From positions 62,001 to 126,000 of the forward strand of contig NZ_JAAIXZ010000028.1 in assembly GCF_010894435.1 (NCBI RefSeq): a stretch of 64,000 nt of DNA, read 5' to 3'. The position numbers and the translations under genes were made by a program. The stretch is from Pyxidicoccus trucidator. Lineage in GTDB: Bacteria; Myxococcota; Myxococcia; Myxococcales; Myxococcaceae. A model generated the notes under the pieces. The model was not told the DNA's origin and did not search any database. It worked only from the letters and a program-made list of their open reading frames with translations. Below are positions 34,890-42,997 of this stretch, one piece after another (within the stretch, counting starts at the first letter, position 1; each line of letters begins with the position of its first letter).

Positions 34890-35371
34890 GCGAGCCGGAC
34901 TCATCCGGCACGGAGGGACACGTGGTGTCCGCGGCGGTGATGGCGGACACGCATGGGGCCCACAACGTGATGACGCCTGGGGCGGAGCAGGCCCTGGCGC
35001 CCGAGGTGGACGCGGAGCCCATCACCCAGCCCGGCCTCGACGTGGCCCCGGTGGGACGGGCGCGCCGCCGGGACCTGGCCGTCGCGGGAGACCGGTGGAT
35101 TGCCCGCGTGCTGCGCGGCGGTGCGGTGGTGAGCGGGGGGATGTTCGTGGTGTCGCTGGGGCTGGAGGCGCTGCCCCAATCCGAGAATGTGCACGTCGCC
35201 ATCGACCTGCTCCGCAAGGGCGCGGCGTCGCTGCTGCTGGTGACACCGGTGGCGCGGCTCGCGGTGGCGGGGACGCTGCTGGGCCTCAAGGGCGAGTGGC
35301 GCTACACCATCATCGCCGCGGGCGTGCTGGGCCTGCTGGCCATCGCCGTCGGCGCCGGCATCCAGGCCTGA
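34886..35371 (+). CDS. DUF1634 membrane protein, partner of the TSUP permease
   Basis: The 161-residue product has a polar N-terminal ~65 residues, then three membrane segments: VLRGGAVVSGGMFVVSLGL, LLLVTPVARLAVAGTLLGL and YTIIAAGVLGLLAIAVGAG. That three-helix layout with the central TPVAR phrase fits DUF1634, which is often encoded beside TSUP permeases. Its start overlaps the permease stop. The acidic N-terminal extension with several His residues (TDTHGAHN-like region, residues 18-30) is longer than I expect for the family. Confidence 0.8.
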   Translation: MSEPDSSGTEGHVVSAAVMADTHGAHNVMTPGAEQALAPEVDAEPITQPGLDVAPVGRARRRDLAVAGDRWIARVLRGGAVVSGGMFVVSLGLEALPQSENVHVAIDLLRKGAASLLLVTPVARLAVAGTLLGLKGEWRYTIIAAGVLGLLAIAVGAGIQA

Positions 35372-35386
35372 GCTGACGTGAGGAGG

Positions 35387-35415
35387 GCGCTCTCCCCGGC
35401 AACGGGGATGAGCGC
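35387..35415. terminator. Hairpin between convergent genes, probable bidirectional terminator
   Basis: GCGCTC (35387-35392) pairs with GAGCGC (35410-35415), and CCCCG (35394-35398) pairs with CGGGG (35403-35407), closed by a GCAA tetraloop. It fills the 44-base gap between the DUF1634 stop and the stop of the convergent TPR gene. There is no T-run on either side, so intrinsic termination would be weak, but position and symmetry suggest transcript-end protection or termination in both directions. Confidence 0.45.
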
Positions 35416-36288
35416 TCAGACTCCGCGCGCGGCGAAGTGGGCCAGCACGTTGCGGACCTTGGCGACCTCGTCCGCGCGGCCCTGATCTTCATACAGCGGC
35501 AGCACCGCCTCGAACTGGGCGCGGGCCGCGGCGAAGTCCTGCAGGTAGTAGCAGGACAGGCCCAAATCCCACCGGGCGCGGGCCTCGTACGCGTGGTCGT
35601 GCAATTGCTCGTAGAGCTCCACCGCGCGCAGCAGGTGGGGGCGGGCGCCGTCATGGTTGCCCAGCAGGCCCTCGGACTCGCCCAGCAGCAGGTGGCCCTG
35701 CGCGAGCGCCTCCGGGTCCTCGCCCTGCTCCAGCAGCGGCACGGCCTCCAGGAAGCGCTTGCGGGCGGGCTCGTACTCGCCCTTCTCCATGCGGATGTCG
35801 CCGATGTCGAGCAGCAGCCGCGCCACGCGGTCCGGGTTGCGCGTCTGGCGCAGGAGGATGAGGGCCTCCTGGTACTTCTCCTCCGCGGCCTCCGGCTGGC
35901 CCATGGCGCGCAGGGACTCGCCGATGCAGGCGCGGGCCAGGGCCTCGCCCTCGCGGTCCTTCGCCTCGTTGAAGAGCATGGCCGCCTGGGCGATGCGCTC
36001 CATGGCGCCGCGGTGGTCCTCGAAGTGCGCCTTCACCACGCCCAGGCCGAGCAGCGCCTGCGCCTGGCCGGGCTTGTACTTCGCCTGCTGGAAGAGGCCG
36101 AGCGCCTCCTCGTAGCACTCGCGGCTCGCGGCATGGTCCTCCACCAGGCCGTGCAGCTCCGCCAGACTCACCAGCCCCTGGCCCACCTCGGTGGGCGAGC
36201 CGGTGATGCGCAGCGGGGCCAGCGCGTTCTTCTGCTGCTGGATGGCGTCGAGGATGTGGGCGCGTTGGGTGTCGTCGGGAGCGTGCAT
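35416..36288 (-). CDS. Tetratricopeptide (TPR) repeat protein
   Basis: The 290-residue product consists almost wholly of helical pairs with TPR spacing, for example AQALLGLGVVKAHFEDHRGAMERI and ARWDLGLSCYYLQDFAAARAQFE. TPR arrays bind other proteins; no catalytic motif is present and no signal peptide is seen. ATG 36288 (GAGG upstream) is preferred to GTG 36309, which would overlap the upstream regulator gene by 14 bases. The gene follows the ScfR-type regulator gene by only seven bases, so the two are likely one transcript. Confidence 0.8.
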   Translation of the reverse strand: MHAPDDTQRAHILDAIQQQKNALAPLRITGSPTEVGQGLVSLAELHGLVEDHAASRECYEEALGLFQQAKYKPGQAQALLGLGVVKAHFEDHRGAMERIAQAAMLFNEAKDREGEALARACIGESLRAMGQPEAAEEKYQEALILLRQTRNPDRVARLLLDIGDIRMEKGEYEPARKRFLEAVPLLEQGEDPEALAQGHLLLGESEGLLGNHDGARPHLLRAVELYEQLHDHAYEARARWDLGLSCYYLQDFAAARAQFEAVLPLYEDQGRADEVAKVRNVLAHFAARGV

Positions 36289-36295
36289 GTCGACC

Positions 36296-37969
36296 TCAGG
36301 CGTCGCCACCCTTGCGGCGCCGGGACGGCTTGTCCAACGAATCGTCCTTCTCAGTCCCGTGAGTCCCGTTGACGGTGAGCGAGCCGTTCATCGGGAGCAC
36401 CTCCACCCCGCCGCCATGCGCGTGGGCTGGGCCGCCATTCTCCCCCATCTGGTGGATACGCTCCTTCTCCACCTTGTCGGCCTTCTCGTGGACGAGCAGC
36501 GGGGAGAAGAAGCAGTCCTTCTTCGTGTACTCGTCGAAGGCGAAGGCGAAGCGGTAGCTGGCGGCCGCGCGCTGGTTGCAGTCCGTGCGCTCGCAGAAGC
36601 GGCAGGAGATGCCGGACGGAATGGCGTCCTTGCGCAGGTCCGTGGTGGGCAGGCCGTAGGCCAGGTACTTCGCGTTCTCCGCGTGGGTGCCCAGGCCGAT
36701 GGAGTAGGCCGTGCCCTTGACGATGGAGCCTTCAATGGGCTGCAGCTGCACCTTGGCGAAGCAGAAGTACGTCGTCCCGTCCGGCATGATGGAGTACTGC
36801 CGGGTGATTTGGGACGGGTTGAGGAAGGCCAGGTGCACGGCCCACTTGGCGCACGAGCCGCCGCCGGTGGCGAAGCGGATGCCGGTGCCGCTGTAGCGCT
36901 TGGAGATGTTGCCGGCGATGTCCGCGCGCAGGAAGTGGAAGGGGATGCCGGGGCGCTTGGGGTCCGACAGGTTGCAGAGCCGGTGGGCCACCGTCTCGTA
37001 GGTGGAGCCGAAGATGCTGGAGAGCAGCTCCACGTCGTAGCGCGTGCGCTGCACCTCCTTGAAGAAGTCCCCGTAGGGGAGCATCAGCGCGCCAGCGAAG
37101 TAGTTGGCCAGGTTGACCTTGATGAGCCGCTCCGTCTCACCGTGGCGCATGCGGCCCGCCACCATGATGCGCTCCACCAGCTTCTCGCGGTCCATCACCA
37201 GCAGGCCGATGGACGCGGCAATCTGGAACTTCAGCGGCTGCTCGGTGAGGAAGGGCGACAGGGTGAGCGTCTTCTCCTCCGGGTCCAACCGCCGCACCAC
37301 GGACGAGCCGCTGGGCGCCGGGTCGTCGAAGAGGACGCGGTAGCCGAAGCGCTCCTCCAGCAGCCGGATGAGCTGTCCGCTGGTGAGCTGCCGCTCCAGG
37401 CGCACGTCACGGCGCAGCGCCTCCGCCTGCTCCTCCAATTCCGGGAAGAAGTTGCGGTGCTTCTCCAGGAAGTCGCTGACCTCGTCGAAGGGCGAGTAGT
37501 CGAAGCGGACGCCCGGCACCGTGCCGTTCTGCGCGCCACCCTGCGCGCGGGTGCGCTCCTCCACGTTGAGCTGCGCCAGCACGTTCTCCAACTGCGTGCG
37601 CGTGTTCTTGTAGAGGTTGAAGAGCGCGGCCACCGTGCCGGCCAGCTTCGGCTCGGCGGACAGCGACTGGAGCGACTCGGGGTCGATGTCGAGGCTCTTG
37701 AGCAGCGGCTCGTCCAGCAGCTTCGCCAGCGCCTCGTCCACGCGGCCCTCGCCGAGCGTGGACATGAACTGCTCGGGGTCCTGGTCGAAGTAGCGCAGCG
37801 CCTTCCAGAGCAGCGGGAAGGGCATCACCCGCTTCCCCTTCTCGATGAGGTTCAGGTACGCGGGGGACACACCCAGGTCCTTGGCCGCGTCTGCTTGCTT
37901 GATGTTGCGTGCAAGGCGCAGCCCTCGGAGCTTCAGGCCCACGTTGGCGTTCAGTGCGTTGTCGTTCAT
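36296..37969 (-). CDS. XRE-family regulator of the ScfR/RamB type (short-chain acyl-CoA metabolism)
   Basis: The 557-residue product has an N-terminal helix-turn-helix (NIKQADAAKDLGVSPAYLNLIEKGKR, about 20-48), a long middle segment, an IrrE/ImmA-like region (HGETERLIKVNLANYFAGALMLP) and a C-terminal DUF2083-like region with a Cys cluster CRFCERTDC. This order matches RamB and ScfR, which control acetate, propionate or fatty-acyl metabolism and bind TTTGCAAA-type sites. The frame opens at 38035; ATG 37969 starts just before the HTH. Upstream lies a perfect palindrome containing TTGCAAATC, a fitting autoregulatory operator. The TPR gene follows. Confidence 0.85.
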   Translation of the reverse strand: MNDNALNANVGLKLRGLRLARNIKQADAAKDLGVSPAYLNLIEKGKRVMPFPLLWKALRYFDQDPEQFMSTLGEGRVDEALAKLLDEPLLKSLDIDPESLQSLSAEPKLAGTVAALFNLYKNTRTQLENVLAQLNVEERTRAQGGAQNGTVPGVRFDYSPFDEVSDFLEKHRNFFPELEEQAEALRRDVRLERQLTSGQLIRLLEERFGYRVLFDDPAPSGSSVVRRLDPEEKTLTLSPFLTEQPLKFQIAASIGLLVMDREKLVERIMVAGRMRHGETERLIKVNLANYFAGALMLPYGDFFKEVQRTRYDVELLSSIFGSTYETVAHRLCNLSDPKRPGIPFHFLRADIAGNISKRYSGTGIRFATGGGSCAKWAVHLAFLNPSQITRQYSIMPDGTTYFCFAKVQLQPIEGSIVKGTAYSIGLGTHAENAKYLAYGLPTTDLRKDAIPSGISCRFCERTDCNQRAAASYRFAFAFDEYTKKDCFFSPLLVHEKADKVEKERIHQMGENGGPAHAHGGGVEVLPMNGSLTVNGTHGTEKDDSLDKPSRRRKGGDA

Positions 37970-38029
37970 GGCCGAGTCGAGGCCCTCTGGAGCACGCCGG
38001 ACCTCGCGCACCTGGGACCTGGATCCACT

Positions 38030-38055
38030 TTGCAAATCGATTTACCGATTTGCAA
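38030..38055. promoter_or_regulatory. Perfect 9-bp palindrome TTGCAAATC-N8-GATTTGCAA upstream of the ScfR/RamB-type gene
   Basis: TTGCAAATC (38030-38038) and GATTTGCAA (38047-38055) are exact inverted copies around the 8-base spacer GATTTACC. The site is 61-86 bases upstream of the regulator start codon, on the promoter side. RamB-type regulators are known to bind TTTGCAAA-like half-sites, so this is very probably the regulator's own operator. The assignment is by similarity and position. Confidence 0.7.
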
Positions 38056-38214
38056 TGAACGTTTTCGGGCGGGGGGCCCCCTGTCCGGCGGGCGACGGAA
38101 CAGCTGTCCGCCTCCACTACGGAGCTGTAGAAATGCGCGTAAGCGCATGTAATTACGGTGCTTTGGGGCTGTGGGAGTGTTCGCTCCAGCGCGCCCCCGC
38201 CGCGGCTTGTCAAC

Positions 38215-38262
38215 CGTTTACTGGCGCACTGCGCCATGTGACCTGGAGTGCGTCAGTAAACG
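38215..38262. repeat. 16-bp inverted repeat with GTTTACTG core, plus a third GTTTAC copy
   Basis: CGTTTACTGGCGCACT (38215-38230) and AGTGCGTCAGTAAACG (38247-38262) are inverted copies with one mismatch, separated by 16 bases. A further GTTTAC is at 38273-38278. They lie between the end of fabF and the regulator promoter, about 250-310 bases upstream of the regulator start. They could be an operator array for another regulator, or a hairpin ending fabF transcription, though no T-run follows on the minus strand. Confidence 0.55.
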
Positions 38263-38318
38263 CGGATTCACGGTTTACAAAGCAAGGGCGTCCAGTGGTG
38301 GGGACACGTAGGAGTCGA

Positions 38319-39563
38319 TCATCCGGTGGCCCGGCGGAAGACGAGCGACGCGTTGGTGCCGCCGAAGCCGAAGGAGTTGCTCATGACGGCGTCCAGGCGC
38401 GCGGGGCGGGCGGTGTTGGGCACGCAGTCCAGGGCGATGCGGGGGTCCTGACGCTGGAGGTTGATGGTGGGCGGGAGGACCTCGCGGGTGAGGGCGAGGA
38501 TGCTGATGACGGCCTCGGCGGCGCCAGCCGCGCCGTTCATGTGGCCCGTCATGGACTTGGTGGAGGAAATGGCGACGGTGCGCGCGGCGTCGCCGAAGAC
38601 GCGGGCGATGCCCTCCATCTCCAGCACGTCGCCGAGGTCCGTCGAGGTGCCGTGGGCATTGATGTAGCCGATGTCCGCGGGCGTGAGGCCGGCGTCCTTC
38701 ATGGCGCCGCGCATGCTGCGCTGGGCGCCTTCGTGCTCGGGGGCGGGCGCGGTGACGTGGTGCGCGTCGGAGGTGGCGCTGTAGCCGGACAGCTCGGCGT
38801 AGATGCGCGCGCCCCGGGCGCGGGCGTGCTCCCACTCCTCGAGCACGAGCATGCCGGCGCCCTCGGCGAGCACGAAGCCGTCGCGGTCCGCGTCGAACGG
38901 GCGGCTGGCCTCCTGGGGCGCGTCGTTGCGGGTGGACAGCGCCTTCATCGCGGCGAAGCCGCCCACGCCCAGCAGTGAGATGGGCGCCTCGGAGCCGCCG
39001 GCCACCGCCGCGTCGAACTCGCCGCGCTGGATTCCGCGCATCGCCTCGCCAATGGCATGGGCGCTGGTGGAGCACGCGGAGTTGGTGGACCACGAGGGGC
39101 CCTTGATGCCGTGGCGCATGGTGACGTAGCCGGGCGCCAGATTGATGATCATCTGGAGGATGAAGAACGGGCTGATGCGGTCCGGCCCCTTCTCCATCGC
39201 CTTGCGGTAGGTCTCCTCCAGGCTGGAGATGCCACCGATGCCGGAGCCGATGATGGCCGCCACGCGCTCGGCGTTCTCCGGGGTGATTTTCAGCCCCGAG
39301 TCCGCGATGGCCATGTCCGCCGCCACCACCGCGAACTGCGCGAAGCGGTCCATCCGCCGCACCTCGCGCCGGTCGATGTAGTCCTCCGGTTGGAAGTCCT
39401 TCACCTCGCCAGCGATGCGGCAGTCCAGCCGGCTCGCGTCGAAGAGGGTGATGGGGCCCACGCCGCTCCGCCCGCCCACCAGGGCCTCCCAGCTCTTCTC
39501 CACTCCCGTGCCACAGGGGCTGATGAGCCCCAGCCCGGTCACCGCGACACGCCGCTTCTCCAT
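38319..39563 (-). CDS. fabF: Beta-ketoacyl-ACP synthase II (FabF-type)
   Basis: The 414-residue product elongates acyl-ACP with malonyl-ACP in fatty acid synthesis. Catalytic residues are clear: Cys in NSACSTSAHAI, His in INAHGTSTDLGD and His in STKSMTGHMNGAAGA, with the glycine-rich SFGFGGTNA near the end. Length and the opening RRVAVTGLGLISPCGTG match FabF. It stands alone rather than in a fab cluster, beside a regulator of the acyl-CoA type and divergent from a thioesterase/TetR pair, so it may serve fatty acid remodelling or a secondary pathway instead of bulk synthesis. Confidence 0.93.
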   Translation of the reverse strand: MEKRRVAVTGLGLISPCGTGVEKSWEALVGGRSGVGPITLFDASRLDCRIAGEVKDFQPEDYIDRREVRRMDRFAQFAVVAADMAIADSGLKITPENAERVAAIIGSGIGGISSLEETYRKAMEKGPDRISPFFILQMIINLAPGYVTMRHGIKGPSWSTNSACSTSAHAIGEAMRGIQRGEFDAAVAGGSEAPISLLGVGGFAAMKALSTRNDAPQEASRPFDADRDGFVLAEGAGMLVLEEWEHARARGARIYAELSGYSATSDAHHVTAPAPEHEGAQRSMRGAMKDAGLTPADIGYINAHGTSTDLGDVLEMEGIARVFGDAARTVAISSTKSMTGHMNGAAGAAEAVISILALTREVLPPTINLQRQDPRIALDCVPNTARPARLDAVMSNSFGFGGTNASLVFRRATG

Positions 39564-39661
39564 GGCTCTCTCCGTCTCCCACGCGCACCGGCGGCCTTGA
39601 ACGGGCCTGTCTGCCCGGCTGCCCGCTTCTCCACGTGCGCTCGATGGGACTTTGTATTATG

Positions 39662-39672
39662 GGCATCATGCC
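39662..39672. promoter_or_regulatory. Palindrome GGCAT-C-ATGCC in the fabF/thioesterase divergent promoter region
   Basis: The 11-base dyad GGCATCATGCC lies between fabF (minus) and the thioesterase-TetR unit (plus). A TATTAT hexamer directly precedes it on the plus strand (39654-39659); on the minus strand the same bases read as part of CATAATA, next to TTGCCC. A TetR dimer encoded by the second gene of the plus-strand unit is the obvious candidate ligand. The arms are short (5 bp), so confidence is modest. Confidence 0.35.
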
Positions 39673-39756
39673 ATCAGGGCAAGTAGATGCGACCGGGCGC
39701 TGGAATCCCCGGAGCTGCATTGGATGACGAGTATCATTCAAATGGAGGAAGCACCG

Positions 39757-40281
39757 ATGAGCCAGGGGAGCGCTGGGAGCCGGACCCGGACCGTGACGTG
39801 GAGGGACCCGCGCGAGGGCGTGGCCGCGGCCAGGACGCTGTCCGGGCTGGAATACCTGCGCGCCATCGTCCGAGGTGAGGTGCCGGGGGCGCCCATCGCC
39901 GAGCTGATGGGGTTCGCTCCGGTGGAGGTGGACGAGGGGCGGGCGGTGTTCGTGGTGGAGCCGGCGGAGTACCACTACAACCCCATCGGCACGGTGCACG
40001 GTGGGCTGGCGGCCACGGTGCTGGACTCGGCGCTGGCGTGCGCGGTGCACTCCACCTTGCCGGCGGGGTCGGGGTACACGACGCTGGAGCTGCATGTGAA
40101 TCTCGTGCGCGCGATTGCTCACGACACGGGCCGGCTGACGTGCACGGGCGAGGTCATCCATGTGGGTGGGCGGGTGGCCACGGCCCAGGCGAAGCTGACG
40201 GATGCGGCGGGGAAGCTGTATGCCCACGGCACCACCACGTGCATGCTGTTCCGGCCCCCGGGCGCGGGAGGCCGCGAGTAG
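39757..40281 (+). CDS. PaaI-type hotdog-fold thioesterase
   Basis: The 174-residue product has a single hotdog domain with the PaaI signature NPIGTVHGGLAATVLDSALACAVHS, containing the HGG turn and catalytic Asp. Such enzymes hydrolyse acyl-CoA thioesters, often of aromatic or hydroxylated acids. ATG 39757 is chosen because GGAGGA lies nine bases upstream; ATGs at 39724 and 39742 are in frame. A TetR regulator gene follows 11 bases later, and fabF lies divergent, which fits an acyl-chain theme for this neighbourhood. Confidence 0.85.
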   Translation: MSQGSAGSRTRTVTWRDPREGVAAARTLSGLEYLRAIVRGEVPGAPIAELMGFAPVEVDEGRAVFVVEPAEYHYNPIGTVHGGLAATVLDSALACAVHSTLPAGSGYTTLELHVNLVRAIAHDTGRLTCTGEVIHVGGRVATAQAKLTDAAGKLYAHGTTTCMLFRPPGAGGRE

Positions 40282-40292
40282 GAGAGGAAGCG

Positions 40293-40910
40293 ATGCGGTA
40301 CGGACCAGAGCACAAGCAGGCCACGCGCGAGCGCATCCTGGCGGCGGCGGAGAACCTCTTCCGCAAGCAGGGCTTCGAGGGCGCGAGCGTGGAGCGCGTC
40401 ATGCGCGCGGCGGGGCTGACGGTGGGGGGCTTCTATGCCCACTTCGCCTCGAAGGACTCGCTGCTCGCGGAGTCCGTGCGCGCCTTCTTCCAGCGCAACG
40501 GCGAGCGGTGGCTGGGTGGGCTGGAGGAGTTGCGGGGCGCGGAGTGGCTGAGCCACTTCGTGCGCCGGTACCTCAACCGCCACATCCGCGACAACATGGA
40601 GACGGGCTGCATCCTGCCGTCGGTGTTGTCGGACCTGGGGCGAGGGACTCCGGAAGCGCGCGAGGCCTTCGCCGAGGGGGTGGAGGGGCTGGTGGCGGAG
40701 ATGGTGGTGCGCGTGCCGGGCGAGGATGGCGTCACCGCGCGGAAGCGGGCGCTGGCGACGGTGACGTCCCTCATCGGCGCGATGACGCTGGCCCGGGCGA
40801 CGAAGGGCCTGCCCCTGTCGGATGAAATCCTGGAGGCGGCGCGGGAGTTCCTGCTCGCGGACGGGAAGGGGACGGAAGCGGCCCCTGCCTCGCGGAAGAA
40901 GTCACACTGA
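40293..40910 (+). CDS. TetR family transcriptional regulator
   Basis: The 205-residue product has a typical TetR N-terminal helix-turn-helix: RERILAAAENLFRKQGFEGASVERVMRAAGLTVGGFYAHFASKDSLL, with the GFYxHFxSKDxL recognition helix. The C-terminal ~140 residues form the ligand-binding, dimerising part, with GCILPSVLSDLGRG resembling TetR proteins that sense aromatic or acyl ligands. ATG 40293 has GGAGAGGAAG upstream. It is co-transcribed with the thioesterase gene and probably represses this unit; the palindrome at 39662 is a candidate site. Confidence 0.9.
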   Translation: MRYGPEHKQATRERILAAAENLFRKQGFEGASVERVMRAAGLTVGGFYAHFASKDSLLAESVRAFFQRNGERWLGGLEELRGAEWLSHFVRRYLNRHIRDNMETGCILPSVLSDLGRGTPEAREAFAEGVEGLVAEMVVRVPGEDGVTARKRALATVTSLIGAMTLARATKGLPLSDEILEAAREFLLADGKGTEAAPASRKKSH

Positions 40911-40960
40911 GCGGCGGACCCCGTGTCGTGCGCTGACCCACCCGAGAAGGCCCGGGGGGC

Positions 40961-41290
40961 TCACCACCACCGGATGCCTCCGCGCGGGCCCCGGCGCGTC
41001 GTGTTCCGCCAGAGCGCATGGGCGCCCACGGCCAGCAGCATCCAGATGATGCCGAACCCCACCAGGTACATCCCCACCAGCACGGCGGTGAGGACGTACC
41101 AGTGGAAGTGTTCCTTCCAGCGCAGCCGGGCCGGCCTGCCGACGACTTCGCTCACCGGCCGCCAGGGCTCTGTCTCGGAGGTGCGAATCTGGTCCGTCGG
41201 GTCCACCAGTCCCGTCGACAGCGCCTGGCGGACCTCATCCAGTCCGCCATAGGACAGCTCACCCTCGGGACTGCGGATGCGTATGGGCAT
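40961..41290 (-). CDS. Small membrane protein with GYF_2-like N-terminus
   Basis: The 109-residue product starts MPIRIRSPEGELSYGGLDEV. Residues 1-50 resemble the GYF_2 (DUF4339) domain, with the pattern LSTGLVDPTDQIRTSETEPWRPV. Two adjacent hydrophobic segments follow (WYVLTAVLVGMYLVGFGIIWMLLAVG), then a basic tail. GYF_2 domains bind short peptides and often sit at the cytoplasmic end of membrane proteins. The frame opens at 41524; ATG 41290 begins at the domain edge. Confidence 0.6.
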   Translation of the reverse strand: MPIRIRSPEGELSYGGLDEVRQALSTGLVDPTDQIRTSETEPWRPVSEVVGRPARLRWKEHFHWYVLTAVLVGMYLVGFGIIWMLLAVGAHALWRNTTRRGPRGGIRWW

Positions 41291-41447
41291 TGCGCATGAC
41301 TCTAGGGCCACCGGCCTCCCGGGAGCCACCTGCGTCACGCGCAGCCACAAGGCGGTGTGTGGCGGAGTGTTCCCACTCGACGTGAGGCGCGCGGCGTGTC
41401 GCCAGGCGTATTCTCGCGTCCGCTGACGGAGCGCTTCGAGGTGACGC

Positions 41448-42917
41448 GTGGGACGTAGACGCAGCCGGACCGGAGGCACCGCCCGGGTAGCTCCCTGGAG
41501 GGCCCGTGCACGTTCGTCCGTCATCCTCCTGCTCGCGCTCGCGGCCCTGTCCTGCCAGACGCCGGCACGCCCGCGTCCGACGGGAGACCCGGCGGCGCTG
41601 CGCTACAACCTCACCTACGTGCGCGAGCCCGAGCACGCCATCGACGTAGAGGTGGTGCTGGCGAAGGGCTCTCCGCGCGAGTTCCTCTTCAGTGAGCCCG
41701 GCGGTGTGGACACGGTCCACGTCTGGAGCGACGACGGACAGGTGCGCTCGCTGCGGGTCCACGAGGACGGGCTCCGCCTTCCCGCCGGCACGCGCTTCCT
41801 GCGCTACCGCTACGCGCTGGATGCACGCATCCGACAGCACGGGCCCGGCTTCTTCATCGGCGTCGGCGATGGCGACGCGCGCCATGTCGCCGGGCGTGAG
41901 TACCTCATCCGTCCGCGCGTGGTGACGCCGGACCTGCGAGTGGAGCTGTACTTGGAGGGCGTGGACGCGCTGCTGCCGTGGCAGCCGGGGGAGGGGGGGC
42001 TCTACCGCCTGCGCGGTGAGGACCTGGTGGACTCCGGCTTCCATGGCTTCGGCGGGCGCCGCTGCCAGGTCCAGCTGCCGGACGCGGTGCTGGACGTCGC
42101 CATCCTCGGACGCTTCTCGCGTCTGGACGACGCGTCCATCTGCGCGTGGCTGCGGCAGGCCGCGGAGGAGGTGCGCACCGTGCGCCGCGCCTTCCCGTAT
42201 CCGCGCATCTCCGTGCGCGTCATCCCCGCGTCGGCGCGTCGCGGCTCCGGCCTCTTCGGCATGGTGCAGTGGAGCTCGCCGCCCAGTGTCTCCATCCTCG
42301 TGGGCCGGGACACGGACGCCACCTCCTTCAAGCGGGACTGGGTGGCCGTGCACGAGCTGCTGCACCTCACCCACCCTGTCATCCTCCCGCGCGTGCCCTG
42401 GCTGTCGGAAGGACTGGCCACCTACTACACGGAGGTGGCGCGCTCGCGCTCCGGGCGGCAGAGCGCGCAGCGTGCATGGGAGGAACTCGTGGACGGCTTC
42501 GCTCGCGGGCGGGCCCAGGCGGGCGGGCGCACCATGGAAGAGGTGGTGGCGGGCAGTCCCTACTCGCTCGGCGTCTACTGGACGGGCGCGCTCTTCGCCT
42601 TGCATCTCGATGTGGAATTACGCCGTGTCACTGAAAACAAGCGCCGGCTGGAGGACGTGCTGGAGCTGCTGGCCGAGCGCGGCCCCACGTCCACCTTCGG
42701 TGCCTTCGGAGCGGCGGTGGACTCTGTCGCGGGCCAGCCGCTGTTCGGCGCGCTGCTGGAGCGGCACCTCCGGCGACCTTCTTTTGCGGAGGCGGAAGGT
42801 CTGCTAGAAGCCTTGGGGGTCAGGACTGACACGGGCGAAGTCAAGCTGGTGCCGGCCCGTGACAGCCTGTTGCGTGAAGCGTTGGACGGTCGGCGCACCC
42901 GCGGCGCCGGCTTCTGA
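41448..42917 (+). CDS. Putative HExxH metalloprotease lipoprotein
   Basis: The 489-residue product has a basic N-terminus, a hydrophobic run and a lipobox-like SCQ near residue 36. HELLH (302-306) within WVAVHELLHLTHP is a zinc-protease motif, and Glu in WLSEGLATYYTE downstream is the expected third ligand, as in gluzincin (peptidase MA-like/M61-like) proteins. The N-terminal half (about 45-230) is beta-rich and may bind substrate or carry peptide to the active site. The start is GTG 41448. Function and substrate unknown. Confidence 0.7.
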   Translation: MGRRRSRTGGTARVAPWRARARSSVILLLALAALSCQTPARPRPTGDPAALRYNLTYVREPEHAIDVEVVLAKGSPREFLFSEPGGVDTVHVWSDDGQVRSLRVHEDGLRLPAGTRFLRYRYALDARIRQHGPGFFIGVGDGDARHVAGREYLIRPRVVTPDLRVELYLEGVDALLPWQPGEGGLYRLRGEDLVDSGFHGFGGRRCQVQLPDAVLDVAILGRFSRLDDASICAWLRQAAEEVRTVRRAFPYPRISVRVIPASARRGSGLFGMVQWSSPPSVSILVGRDTDATSFKRDWVAVHELLHLTHPVILPRVPWLSEGLATYYTEVARSRSGRQSAQRAWEELVDGFARGRAQAGGRTMEEVVAGSPYSLGVYWTGALFALHLDVELRRVTENKRRLEDVLELLAERGPTSTFGAFGAAVDSVAGQPLFGALLERHLRRPSFAEAEGLLEALGVRTDTGEVKLVPARDSLLREALDGRRTRGAGF

Positions 42918-42997
42918 ACGGAACCCGCGGGAAGGCGCTGTAACCGGCGGACGGGAGCTGCGTACCGGATGCATCCGCGCATCGCTGACATCCGTAA

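Noticed and set aside
41448..41520. Divergent 40961-41524 reading frame extended to 41524, overlapping the HExxH lipoprotein gene
   Set aside because: The first 78 residues are low-complexity and antisense to the lipoprotein signal; the domain begins exactly at ATG 41290.
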